This document shows, one piece after another, positions 1-8,602 of a stretch of DNA of 64,000 bases; position 1 is the first letter of the stretch, and every line of letters starts with the position of its first letter. The translations under genes were made by a program, and so were the position numbers. The stretch covers positions 186,001 through 250,000 of the forward strand of contig JAQUAG010000002.1 of assembly GCA_028687375.1 (NCBI GenBank), written 5' to 3'. Below the pieces are notes generated by a model. It saw only the letters and a program-made list of their open reading frames with translations, did no database searches and was not told the origin of the DNA. This stretch comes from Arcobacteraceae bacterium (GTDB lineage: Bacteria; Campylobacterota; Campylobacteria; Campylobacterales; Arcobacteraceae).

Positions 1-1163
1 CTATTCAAAATGCACTTCAAGCTTTGTGGATGAACCAAATAGGTGGAGTTGCTATATTGATTGCGATACTTTTATCTCTTTATTATTACAACACACTTTA
101 TTTGGATTTGCTTTTATTGTTGGTTGATGGGAAATTTATCTTGCCTCTTTCATTTTTAGTGATAGCTTCATTTGTAAAAGGTGCATCTATCCCTTTTGAA
201 AAATGGCTACTTGGTGCGATGGTTGCTCCTACTCCTGTGAGTGCCATTTTACATAGTGCAACGATGGTAAAAATAGCTCCCTATTTGATACTCAAAATCG
301 CCCCTGCATTTTCTCCACTTTTAGCTTTGATTGTTACATTTTCTGGAAGTTTTGTATTTATGTCGGCGTCACTTATGGCTTTAAGTCGTGATTATTTCAA
401 AGAGATTTTAGGACTTTCAACGATTGCACTTCTTGTACTTATGATAGCAATAGCTAGTATTGGAACTCCAATGGCAGTTAATATTGCACTTATTTTGATT
501 GTTTTTCATGCTATTTCAAAAGCACTTTTATTTTTACAAGCTGGGATTTTAGAAAAAGTTTATCATTTGAAATATCTTCAAGATATAGATTATCTCACTT
601 CCAAATCCCCTTTAATAGTGTTTTTTATCCTTGTTGGTTTTGGTTCTTTAACTTTACCACCATTTGGAGCTTTTTTAGCGAAATTTGCTTCGATTGAACT
701 GCTAGCAAACCTTGGAAAAGAGAATATCTTTTACCTTTTTAGTTTAGTGTTTCTCTTAATTGGTTCAGTATTTTTAACACTCCTCTATTTTAAAGTTGTC
801 ACAAAACTTTTACCGAAAAATAAAACGATGATGGTTGAAAAAATAGCTATCCCAACAACTTATAAACTCACCTCTTTTACTTTGGTATTTTTACTTATTG
901 TGGGGATTTTCTTTAGCTTTAGATTTAATATTTTAGATTTTTATGAGATAGTTATTCCAGCTATTTTGATATTTATCATTCCCCTACTTTTTTATCTTTT
1001 AAACTTTTCAAATATAAAAAGAACAAACGAATACAATTGTGGAGAGAAAGATGAACTAGCGTTATCAGCTTATTATTTTGAAATAACTCCTAAAGTGCAA
1101 AAAGCCATTTTTTATATCTCAATATGTTTGATTATCTCTATTATACTTGGAGGTTTAGTATGA
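1..1163 (+). CDS. echA: Ech/Coo-type hydrogenase membrane subunit (NuoL/HyfB-like), 5' end missing
   Basis: The frame is open from base 3 with no credible start, so the window holds only the C-terminal part of a proton/sodium-pumping antiporter-like subunit. The signature of the Nuo/Mrp/Hyf family is present: a WL..AM.APTPVSA.LHSATMV segment about 50-75 residues after the TTG at base 24, followed by many hydrophobic helices. It ends with a soluble NEYNCGE segment and a last helix. It is the ion-translocating arm of the membrane-bound group 4 [NiFe] hydrogenase whose other five subunits follow with overlaps. The full-length family is usually about 600 residues or more, so roughly a third or more is outside the window. 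The Ech name rests on the gene order A-B-C-D-E-F; Coo (CooM) is an equivalent label. Confidence 0.9.
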   Translation, partial: IQNALQALWMNQIGGVAILIAILLSLYYYNTLYLDLLLLLVDGKFILPLSFLVIASFVKGASIPFEKWLLGAMVAPTPVSAILHSATMVKIAPYLILKIAPAFSPLLALIVTFSGSFVFMSASLMALSRDYFKEILGLSTIALLVLMIAIASIGTPMAVNIALILIVFHAISKALLFLQAGILEKVYHLKYLQDIDYLTSKSPLIVFFILVGFGSLTLPPFGAFLAKFASIELLANLGKENIFYLFSLVFLLIGSVFLTLLYFKVVTKLLPKNKTMMVEKIAIPTTYKLTSFTLVFLLIVGIFFSFRFNILDFYEIVIPAILIFIIPLLFYLLNFSNIKRTNEYNCGEKDELALSAYYFEITPKVQKAIFYISICLIISIILGGLV

Positions 1164-1984
1164 TTGAATATCTTTTAATAGCACTCACTCCACTTTTTGG
1201 AGGGCTAATTTATGGAGTTCAGCGAGTTGTAAAAGCTAGGATGCAAAATAGAGTTGGACCTCCTATTTTACAGCCATTTTACGATATGTTTAAACTCCTT
1301 GATAAAGAAGTGATGATTATCAACAATTACCACATCATCTTTGCTATTATGCACCTTCTTACACTTTGGATAGTGGTTGCTTTTGTAATTTTGGGAAAAA
1401 GTTTACTCTATGTGATATTTTTACATCTGTTATCTTCTATTTTTGTTGTACTTGCTGGGTATAGTGTAAAGTCTATCTATTCACATATGGGGTCAAATCG
1501 AGAGTTACTTTCGATTGTTGCTTATGAGCCTATTTTGATACTTGTTGCTGTTGGTTTTTATATGGTAAATGGGAGTTTTGATATTGAGACTATTCGTTCA
1601 AATCCAAGTACAATTGCAAGTATGATAGCTTTATTTGTAGCTTTTTTACTCACAATGCCCATAAAACTAAAACTCTCTCCATTTGATGCGACAGAAGCTC
1701 ATCAAGAGATAGTTGGTGGAGTTGAGGTTGAGTATAGTGGAGTATTTTTTGAGATACTTTATATGGCAAAATGGATTGAATATGTTTTTATATATTTACT
1801 TTTGATTCTTTTTGCTGGGGATAATTACTTTATCGCTTTTGGTTTGTTTGCGATAGTTTTTTTAGCCCTTAATCTAGTAGATAATGCAACAGCAAGGGTG
1901 CGAATAGATAGTTTAGTCAAAATTGTTTTAGGATTTGGACTCTTTTTAAGTATCGTAAATCTTATAGGACTTCATTATGTTTGA
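1160..1984 (+). CDS. echB: Ech/Coo-type hydrogenase membrane subunit (NuoH-like)
   Basis: This NuoH/HycD/CooK family protein anchors the hydrogenase module to the pump. It has about eight hydrophobic segments and the family loops: a QNRVGP stretch near residue 30 and a SPFDATEAHQEIVGG-type loop after mid-protein, which in complex I lines the quinone or coupling site. I place the start at 1160 because a GGAGG lies 6 bases upstream and the ATGA overlaps the echA stop. A longer reading from 1124 would run through the end of echA and has no ribosome site. Translational coupling to both neighbours is likely. Confidence 0.92.
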   Translation: MIEYLLIALTPLFGGLIYGVQRVVKARMQNRVGPPILQPFYDMFKLLDKEVMIINNYHIIFAIMHLLTLWIVVAFVILGKSLLYVIFLHLLSSIFVVLAGYSVKSIYSHMGSNRELLSIVAYEPILILVAVGFYMVNGSFDIETIRSNPSTIASMIALFVAFLLTMPIKLKLSPFDATEAHQEIVGGVEVEYSGVFFEILYMAKWIEYVFIYLLLILFAGDNYFIAFGLFAIVFLALNLVDNATARVRIDSLVKIVLGFGLFLSIVNLIGLHYV

Positions 1985-2435
1985 GTTTAAAAAATTTAGA
2001 AAAAAATCCCCGTGGATACTCCACTACAACGCTGGAAGTTGTAATGGTTGCGATATAGAGATATTGGCGTGTCTTAGTCCAAAATACGACCTTGAAAGAT
2101 TTGGAGTGATAAATACAGGAAACCCAAAACAGTCAGATATATTCCTAGTAACTGGACCAGTAACCTATAGAAGTAGGTCAAGACTCCTAGAACTCTACAA
2201 CCAAATGCCAAATCCAAAAGTGGTAGTCGCTGTTGGAAGCTGTGCGTGTACGGGTGGAGTTTTTAGAGGAATGTACAATGTGGAAGATGGAGTAGATAGA
2301 TATATCCCTGTAGATGTCTATATCCCAGGATGTGCAAGTAGCCCTGAACTTATAATGGATGGTGTGGTAAAAGCTTTAGAGATATTAGAAAAAAAAGAGC
2401 AAAAAGAAAAAGAGAGAAGTGAAGATGATAAATAG
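1977..2435 (+). CDS. echC: Ech/Coo-type hydrogenase small subunit (NuoB-like)
   Basis: A 152-residue small subunit carrying one [4Fe-4S] cluster next to the NiFe site. The four cluster cysteines sit in GSCNGCD near residue 22, GSCACTGG near 88 and PGCASSPE near 118, as in NuoB, CooL and EchC. It has no signal peptide and no extra ferredoxin clusters, so it faces the cytoplasm. The gene overlaps echB by 8 bases. The lysine/glutamate-rich tail after residue 130 is an appendage that neighbours of this family often lack. Confidence 0.93.
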   Translation: MFEFKKFRKKSPWILHYNAGSCNGCDIEILACLSPKYDLERFGVINTGNPKQSDIFLVTGPVTYRSRSRLLELYNQMPNPKVVVAVGSCACTGGVFRGMYNVEDGVDRYIPVDVYIPGCASSPELIMDGVVKALEILEKKEQKEKERSEDDK

Positions 2436-2775
2436 AATTCCCACAAGTTTGCCTACAGTTGTTGCAAATATAAAAGCTTTTTATGATAAAAAGATATGGC
2501 ACTTTTTGACTTTAAATGGTGTCAAACTCGATAGTGAAACTACCGAAATCCAATGGATATTTTCAAAATATGGTGCTATTAATGAAGTGACTATGTTTTA
2601 TACAAGTGTGAAACAAGATGAGATAATACCAAGTATCGTTGAAGTTCTCCCAAGTGCTATTATTTCCCAAAGGGAGATAGTTGATATGTTTGGGATAACT
2701 GTAGAAAATAGTGAAAAAGGGCTTTATTTAGATGAGGATAGTGAACAAATGCCACTTAGTAGTTGTGGGATATAA
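2425..2775 (+). CDS. echD: Ech/Coo-type hydrogenase subunit (NuoC-like)
   Basis: A short NuoC/CooU/EchD-type protein of about 116 residues. The recognisable part is the C-terminal half, with a SAIISQREIVDMFGI stretch corresponding to the conserved E.ReI.DmfGi segment of NuoC. It bridges the small and large subunits in this enzyme class. I prefer the ATG at 2425 over the in-frame GTG at 2419; both lie inside the end of echC, so the genes overlap. It stops two bases before the echE start. Confidence 0.85.
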   Translation: MINRIPTSLPTVVANIKAFYDKKIWHFLTLNGVKLDSETTEIQWIFSKYGAINEVTMFYTSVKQDEIIPSIVEVLPSAIISQREIVDMFGITVENSEKGLYLDEDSEQMPLSSCGI

Positions 2776-2777
2776 AA

Positions 2778-3884
2778 ATGGAAACAAAACCAATGACAAA
2801 TAAAAAAATAATAAATATTCCTCTAGGGGCTCAACATATCTCTCTTCTTGAACCTGTAAAGTTTCGTTTTTCTTGTGAAAATGAAACGATAGTTGGGGTG
2901 GAGAGTGATGTTGGATTTGTCCATAGAGGGATAGAAAAAGCTTGTGTGACAAAATTTAAATACGATGCTATCCCTTATGTGGTGGCTCGTATTTGTGGGC
3001 TTTGTGCGATTACACACTCTTTATGTTACACCACTGCAGTTGAAAATCTTCTTGATGGGGAAGTGAGCCGTAAAGCAAAATATCTTCGTATGTTGATGGT
3101 GGAGCTTGATAGGATTCATTCTCATATGTTGTGTTTATCTCATACTTGTGAAAATGCTGGATTTGAAGCGATGTTTATGCAAATTATGGGTGATAGGGAA
3201 TATGTGATGGATTTGCAAGAGAAGATGAGTGGAAATCGAGTACAGTTTGATTATATCAGTATTGGTGGGGTGAATAGAGATATTACAACAGATATCATCA
3301 AAGATATAAAAACAAATCTTGCAATCGTTAAAGAGAAAGTCAATAGTTATATCGATGAGTTTTCTTCTAATTGGAGTTTATCTTTGAAGTTTCAGGGGAT
3401 TGGAACTTTGAGTTTGGATGAAGCGTATAGTTATAATGCAATTGGACCACTAGCTCGTGCAACTGGACTAGCAACCGATGTGCGAAGTGAAACGGAGTAT
3501 CTTCCATACAAAGAGGTAGGCTATGAGATGCAAACAGCACAGAGTGGCGATATTTTTGGAAGAAATATGGTACGACTTGCTGAGATACGCAACTCCATAC
3601 AGATGTGTGAAAATATCGTTGATGGGTTGCCAGATGGGGAGATTATGACGAAGCTAAAAGGGAAACCAAATGGGGAAAGTATAGTGCGACTTGAAGCTCC
3701 AAGGGGTGAACTTATGTATTATATCAAAGGTGATGGAAAAGCGATGCTCAATCGTGTTCGTATAAAAACGCCTACATTTTCGTGTATTCCTGCTTTTATG
3801 GAAGTTTTTAAAGGTGCGAATTATGCTGATGCACCAGCGATTTTAGCGTCATTTGACCCCTGTTTGTCGTGTACTGCGAAGTAG
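2778..3884 (+). CDS. echE: Ech/Coo-type [NiFe] hydrogenase large subunit (NuoD-like)
   Basis: The catalytic subunit for H2 turnover. Both Ni-binding motifs are intact: RICGLC (Cys73, Cys76 from this start) and a terminal DPCLSC (Cys362, Cys365), so it is a true hydrogenase and not a NuoD. The protein ends three residues after the last cysteine. There is therefore no C-terminal peptide for a maturation protease to remove, as in CooH, and unlike the other hydrogenase of this window. The GGGATAT before the ATG at 2778 serves as ribosome site; TTG 2763 and ATG 2793 are alternatives. No maturation (hyp) genes are in the window. Confidence 0.93.
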   Translation: METKPMTNKKIINIPLGAQHISLLEPVKFRFSCENETIVGVESDVGFVHRGIEKACVTKFKYDAIPYVVARICGLCAITHSLCYTTAVENLLDGEVSRKAKYLRMLMVELDRIHSHMLCLSHTCENAGFEAMFMQIMGDREYVMDLQEKMSGNRVQFDYISIGGVNRDITTDIIKDIKTNLAIVKEKVNSYIDEFSSNWSLSLKFQGIGTLSLDEAYSYNAIGPLARATGLATDVRSETEYLPYKEVGYEMQTAQSGDIFGRNMVRLAEIRNSIQMCENIVDGLPDGEIMTKLKGKPNGESIVRLEAPRGELMYYIKGDGKAMLNRVRIKTPTFSCIPAFMEVFKGANYADAPAILASFDPCLSCTAK

Positions 3885-3893
3885 GAAACAATT

Positions 3894-4295
3894 ATGTATC
3901 AAAGTTTTAAAAAAGCATTTCAAAATCTATTTAAAAAACCTCAAACGATAGATTATCCAGCATCGCCAATAGAGAAGCCTCAAGGGAGTCGTGGACTTAT
4001 TGAGTATGGAGAGAGTGAATGTATCTATTGTTTAAAATGTGAAAAGGCTTGCCCTCCACAAGCGATACTTTTTGTCCACACAGATACCCCAAGCGATAAT
4101 GAAAAAAATAAAAAATCTTTAAAATACAACTACAATCCACATCTTTGTATCTATTGTGGAGAGTGTGTACGAGCTTGCCCAAAACCACAAGAGGCTTTAT
4201 GGCAAAGTGAAAAAAAACCTTGGATTGGGGTGAAAGAAGACAGGGTAAATGATGAGTGGTTTGAGATAGAAAAGTTAAAGAAAGAGACTCCTTAG
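3894..4295 (+). CDS. echF: Ech/Coo-type hydrogenase 2x[4Fe-4S] ferredoxin subunit (NuoI-like)
   Basis: A 133-residue polyferredoxin with two CxxCxxCxxxCP motifs, ECIYCLKCEKACP near residue 42 and LCIYCGECVRACP near residue 84. It would pass electrons between soluble ferredoxin and the EchC cluster. A 25-residue spacer with many Asn/Lys residues separates the two cluster motifs. The start has AGGAAA seven bases upstream. It closes the operon and ends 10 bases before the converging DUF2779 gene; I see no clear hairpin terminator in that gap. Confidence 0.92.
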   Translation: MYQSFKKAFQNLFKKPQTIDYPASPIEKPQGSRGLIEYGESECIYCLKCEKACPPQAILFVHTDTPSDNEKNKKSLKYNYNPHLCIYCGECVRACPKPQEALWQSEKKPWIGVKEDRVNDEWFEIEKLKKETP

Positions 4296-4305
4296 AAGTT
4301 TTATT

Positions 4306-5793
4306 TTATCTTTGTATCTCTTCCTTTAATCTCCCCAGCACCTTAACCATAGCCAAAGTATCCAATTTACAATACTTTAAAAGTGCTTTTCTCATCTTTT
4401 GTTTTTTACCCTCTTCCATATCACTCATATTTGCAAATGCGTTCATAGCTTGGCTTCCATTTTGGACACCATCTAGCTCTTTATAGGCTTTTTCAAATTC
4501 TGGTACAAGTGCAGGCAGTACATATTTGATAGAGTAACTTCGTTGCATCGTTGGGGTTACATACCATTTTTTTTGGAAAGGTATCATAAGGTCTTGGGTA
4601 TTTTCATTTATAGCTAAAAGATGCTCTTCTAGTTCTGGAAATAACGAAGCCAATCTTTTTATCACACCTTTTTCAAAGCTCATATTGTAAGCCAATACCA
4701 TCACATCTTTTGGGATATCCTCACACAGTCTATGAGCTAGTTCATATCTACTATCGATTCCATCTTGGGATAAATACTCTTTATGTTCTAAAGTCCCATC
4801 TGCATATTCGATATGAAGTGAATATTGGAAAGGGATTTGCTCGAAAGGTTTTATCCCTTTGTACTCTGGTATCGCTTGTTGGTAGGTTTCAAAATCAAGA
4901 TGATAGAGTGGATAGGTGAGATTTTCTATAAACTCCCCTATTCTTTCTTTATCGATAAATGTTGTTTGAGATTTGTAGTTTTCTACCGCTTGTGATTGAA
5001 GTGCTGTGAGTTCAAAATCTGGTGGAATATCACCAATATTTACGATACCTCTACTATAAAGTTCGATTTGTTTTTTGCTTCCAAGATTGAAAATATTAAA
5101 TATCGAATAATCTGAAATTTGTCTTTGAACTTTCCAGCAATACTCTTTTGCATCACATTCATAAGGGGTATTACAATGTTTCCCTATATCTATTTTTGGC
5201 TCATTTTCTCTGTCGTTTAGATAGGTTTCAAACTCACTTAGTAAGGTTGGGATATTTGATTGTAAATCCTCTATCTCACTTGTCACATCAACTATTGTAA
5301 AAAGTTCATCTATATCTAACTTATCACCTCTAATATAGTTGTTATTTATATGAACTACATTTGCACTTTTGATTTTAAAACCTAAGTTTTGAAGGACAAA
5401 ATACTGAATAGATACATCATGAAGATATATCTCTTTTACATCCGTTGAGCTTTTCACTTCATAGATAGAAACTTCCCCATCCTCACTAATCGTCAAAATA
5501 TCAACCATAACCAAAATACCCGAAAAATTAAAAGTAGCCTCATAGATATTTGATATCTCATCATCAATCCATTGTCTTGTCGTAGCTATCATCTCATCAT
5601 AGTTTTTAGAATATGGCACTTCTTTTCCATGAGGGAAAAGCTGACAAGCCAAATCTCCTACTCTATTTCCAGTTTCAAATACTGCAAGAGCAGTCTCATC
5701 AGGCGGTGCAAGTACATTTGGATTGTACTTTTTTAGCCATAATGCTTTTTTGCATTGGATGGCACGGGTGTAGAGGGATTTAGAGAGGGTCAT
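4306..5793 (-). CDS. DUF2779 protein: Cas4/RecB-like Fe-S nuclease domain plus DEDD exonuclease domain
   Basis: 495 residues. The N-terminal half looks like a PD-(D/E)xK nuclease: Asp98, then Glu112-x-Lys114 (YEVKSS) and Gln130. Cys14 plus Cys207, Cys213 and Cys219 are spaced like the one-plus-three cysteines that hold a [4Fe-4S] cluster in Cas4 and AddB. The C-terminal half has a DEDD 3'-5' exonuclease pattern: DFET (Asp300, Glu302), YN..FE (370-374), Asp401 and YCKLD (Tyr474, Asp478). The family name DUF2779 is recalled from the overall sequence type; the two-nuclease reading is inferred from motifs. The ATG follows the helicase stop codon directly, so the two proteins are probably made together and may act as a helicase-nuclease. 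Not Cas4: there is no CRISPR array or cas gene here. Confidence 0.8.
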   Translation of the reverse strand: MTLSKSLYTRAIQCKKALWLKKYNPNVLAPPDETALAVFETGNRVGDLACQLFPHGKEVPYSKNYDEMIATTRQWIDDEISNIYEATFNFSGILVMVDILTISEDGEVSIYEVKSSTDVKEIYLHDVSIQYFVLQNLGFKIKSANVVHINNNYIRGDKLDIDELFTIVDVTSEIEDLQSNIPTLLSEFETYLNDRENEPKIDIGKHCNTPYECDAKEYCWKVQRQISDYSIFNIFNLGSKKQIELYSRGIVNIGDIPPDFELTALQSQAVENYKSQTTFIDKERIGEFIENLTYPLYHLDFETYQQAIPEYKGIKPFEQIPFQYSLHIEYADGTLEHKEYLSQDGIDSRYELAHRLCEDIPKDVMVLAYNMSFEKGVIKRLASLFPELEEHLLAINENTQDLMIPFQKKWYVTPTMQRSYSIKYVLPALVPEFEKAYKELDGVQNGSQAMNAFANMSDMEEGKKQKMRKALLKYCKLDTLAMVKVLGRLKEEIQR

Positions 5794-8493
5794 TTAAAGA
5801 ACTTCTTTATATTTAGATTTTAATAAATTTATATCTCTGTTGCTATCTCTTTTTTCTAAGCCTTTAAGTATTTTATTTTCTGTTTCAGGAGACCAATATA
5901 TTTTTAATTTGTTTTTTGCTCTTGTTATTGCAGTATAAAATATATTATGATTTATCATTTCTTCAATTTCATCAGTTATTACAATTTTAACAGAACTATA
6001 TTCTAAACCTTGGGCTTTATGAATTGAAACAGCATATGCAACTTGGAATGGAATAGCTGCATCTGATGAATCATCATCTTCATCACCACTTTTGTGTTTG
6101 CTAACAAAGAATCCAATCACTGATTTATTTGTATAATCACTTTCAACTAATTTAAAGTCATATTGAATAACATCTAACTCATTAATAGTTTTTTCTATTT
6201 CTACTTCAAAATAAATTTTTTCATCATATAGTTTTATGTCAGTTATCTTCCCTTTTAAATTATTATAAATTGATGGACCAAATCTTTTTGTATCATTAAA
6301 TAAAATTGGATCATTTATTTTATAAATATGATCCCCCCATTTAAAAGAACTATTTTCATTATTAGCTTGTAAAAATCTGTTAATATTATTTATGCCGTAA
6401 AGACCATCATAATTTAAACATAAAATTATCTCATCTTCTTCAAAATGCTCAAATATAGAACTATCAAGTCTAAATGTATATCTATTTTTTGTTAATTGCT
6501 CAAGGATATCATCTTCTATATTTCTAACCTTTCCCCATAAATCAAGTAATTGTTTATTATCACTTCTATATGTTTGTGTTAACTCAGTTACAGAACTTTG
6601 AGGTATAAAACTTTGTGCAATACTAAACCAGTTTCCAAAATTTATTGATTCAATCTGAAACATATCTCCTACTAAAACTAATAATTGAAAAGAAGCTTTT
6701 TTTATAATTGCTTTCATATCAGAGTTACTAACAGTACTGCACTCATCAATAATTAATATATCAAATTCGGTCTGAATTCTACTGCTTGCTGAAAAACTTG
6801 CAATAGTTTTAAATTCACCATTTGAGGCATGAACTTTTCTTTTTAAATTCTCAGTAGCAGGATTAGTATGTGCTAAATATAATTTTGATTTATCATTAAA
6901 GAAATTAGATATATGATTTATCATAGTTGATTTACCAGTTCCAGCAGAACCATAAACTAATGCTACTTTCGAATTTTCAAACATTATGCTTAAAGATTTT
7001 TTTTTATCTATACAATCAATCTGATTTGGATTACTTTCCAACCATGAATCAACTGACTTTGAATAGCCTTGAAGACCCTTAGAAGATAACTTTTTTAACT
7101 CTTCAATAATCTTTATTGTATCTTCTTCATATCCTTTAATATATATAAAGTTTTTATAAGTATCCATTTTACGATGAGGGTGTTTCTTGTATACTTTGCT
7201 ATTATATATTTTTATTAAAGCGTCTATATCTTTAAAATTTTTAACATCTTCTTTATAAGTAAATAAGGTTCCTCTTTGTACGGTATTATTTTCTATAAGT
7301 CTTGCTAGGAGTTCATGTTCTCTATTATTTGAATCAATACAATCAAAAAGATCATATATTCTTGGATTATGATTAATTAAAGCAGAGTTAAAAGGCATTT
7401 GGTCAAAAGGTATACAGCCCCAATTAAGATATAAATAAGACAGTAATTTACATTCTTCATAATTTCGTTGACTTTTAATAATCTTATTATTTAATTTATA
7501 TAATAGATATTTTATGACATTGCTACCAGCTACATTCCTTTTTATTAGATTACGACATTTATCTAAAATATTAAATAAGTTTGCTACTTTAACTTCATTT
7601 GTCATTTTAGTTTTTATGGTTAAATAGTAAGAATCATCCGTATTCAGTAATTCTACTAAATCAAAACCAGTTTCCGTTAGAAATTGCATTAGGTTTTGAT
7701 ACTCTTTATTACTAGCTAGCATTTTAGGATGAGAACCAAATATATCTGCAAAATTATTAACTTCACAAGGTCTAATTGAAACTTCCCAATCTGTAATAAT
7801 ATATATTGGCATATCCTTATCTAAAATATGAATAGTATTATTACTAATTATTAGCCTTACTGCATAATTTGGCAGAATATCATGTTTTGTAAAAGCAATA
7901 ATTCTATCAGTTTTACTTGTATAGTCATTAGCTCGGAAGAACGTTACTTCGTAATATACTTCATAGTTAACAAAAAAAGGTTTTATCTTTTGGATATAGT
8001 ATCTTTCATTATCTAAGTTTCGCAGATTGAATTGGTTTATTTTATTAGCTATTTTCTCATAATACTCTTTTGTTGTAGAATCTGTATCAATTGGAAAATC
8101 ATCTATATTTTGTAAAACTTCCAAATTGTACTGTTTTTTTAAATATGATTTGATTTTAAGTAAGTATTCATAATACTTTAACATTAGTCTTTCTGAATTC
8201 TCTTTGTCCATTGTATAGTGTGATGCTACAGGTTGTAAAAACTTATGAAACTTTGATAGAAATTTTAAACTTCCATTAGGTTTAACAAAGTTCATTGCAT
8301 TAACTATGTTAGCATGGGTAATATCAATATCTTGTCCTCGACTATATGCTTTTAAAGAAATTGCTTCAACAAAGTTTCTAAGCTGAGATAAAATATTTTG
8401 TGATAGCAATCCTCTTTTTGAATCGTCAAAAACACTAATGTTTCCACAAATTACATCATTTATTTCTAAAATAGCCGAATCTACTTTTTTCAT
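5794..8493 (-). CDS. RecD-like SF1 DNA helicase with a ~500-residue unassigned N-terminal region
   Basis: 899 residues. The C-terminal 400 form an SF1B helicase: Walker A GSAGTGKS (515-522), Walker B IDEC (582-585), GDMFQ (609-613), TYRS (641-644) and, near the end, a UvrD_C_2-type SIHKAQG and YTAITRAK pair. Residues 1-500 match no family I recognise; they contain repeated Asn/Lys/Ile-rich helices and no obvious nuclease motif. AAGGAG lies 6 bases before the ATG. Base composition looks more A+T-rich than sbcC or the DUF2779 gene by eye, hinting at a separate origin. It abuts the nuclease gene with no gap. The 109 bases upstream, after the ORF6N gene, hold short open pieces in two frames that may be debris. 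Confidence 0.85.
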   Translation of the reverse strand: MKKVDSAILEINDVICGNISVFDDSKRGLLSQNILSQLRNFVEAISLKAYSRGQDIDITHANIVNAMNFVKPNGSLKFLSKFHKFLQPVASHYTMDKENSERLMLKYYEYLLKIKSYLKKQYNLEVLQNIDDFPIDTDSTTKEYYEKIANKINQFNLRNLDNERYYIQKIKPFFVNYEVYYEVTFFRANDYTSKTDRIIAFTKHDILPNYAVRLIISNNTIHILDKDMPIYIITDWEVSIRPCEVNNFADIFGSHPKMLASNKEYQNLMQFLTETGFDLVELLNTDDSYYLTIKTKMTNEVKVANLFNILDKCRNLIKRNVAGSNVIKYLLYKLNNKIIKSQRNYEECKLLSYLYLNWGCIPFDQMPFNSALINHNPRIYDLFDCIDSNNREHELLARLIENNTVQRGTLFTYKEDVKNFKDIDALIKIYNSKVYKKHPHRKMDTYKNFIYIKGYEEDTIKIIEELKKLSSKGLQGYSKSVDSWLESNPNQIDCIDKKKSLSIMFENSKVALVYGSAGTGKSTMINHISNFFNDKSKLYLAHTNPATENLKRKVHASNGEFKTIASFSASSRIQTEFDILIIDECSTVSNSDMKAIIKKASFQLLVLVGDMFQIESINFGNWFSIAQSFIPQSSVTELTQTYRSDNKQLLDLWGKVRNIEDDILEQLTKNRYTFRLDSSIFEHFEEDEIILCLNYDGLYGINNINRFLQANNENSSFKWGDHIYKINDPILFNDTKRFGPSIYNNLKGKITDIKLYDEKIYFEVEIEKTINELDVIQYDFKLVESDYTNKSVIGFFVSKHKSGDEDDDSSDAAIPFQVAYAVSIHKAQGLEYSSVKIVITDEIEEMINHNIFYTAITRAKNKLKIYWSPETENKILKGLEKRDSNRDINLLKSKYKEVL

Positions 8494-8602
8494 CTACAAC
8501 TCCTTCTCGGTAAATCAAAACACTCGTCCAGCACCCTTAAGCTCAACCTTTATCTGCAATGGGATTCTTTTCTTTGTTCTTCCATATTTAAAATTACACC
8601 AC

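Noticed and set aside
4306-5793. DUF2779 protein as Cas4
   Set aside because: The N-terminal motifs are Cas4-like, but the protein has an added DEDD exonuclease half and no CRISPR context.
3894-5793. Terminator between echF and the DUF2779 gene
   Set aside because: The 10-base gap holds no stem-loop; termination may occur within the opposing gene and I did not invent one.
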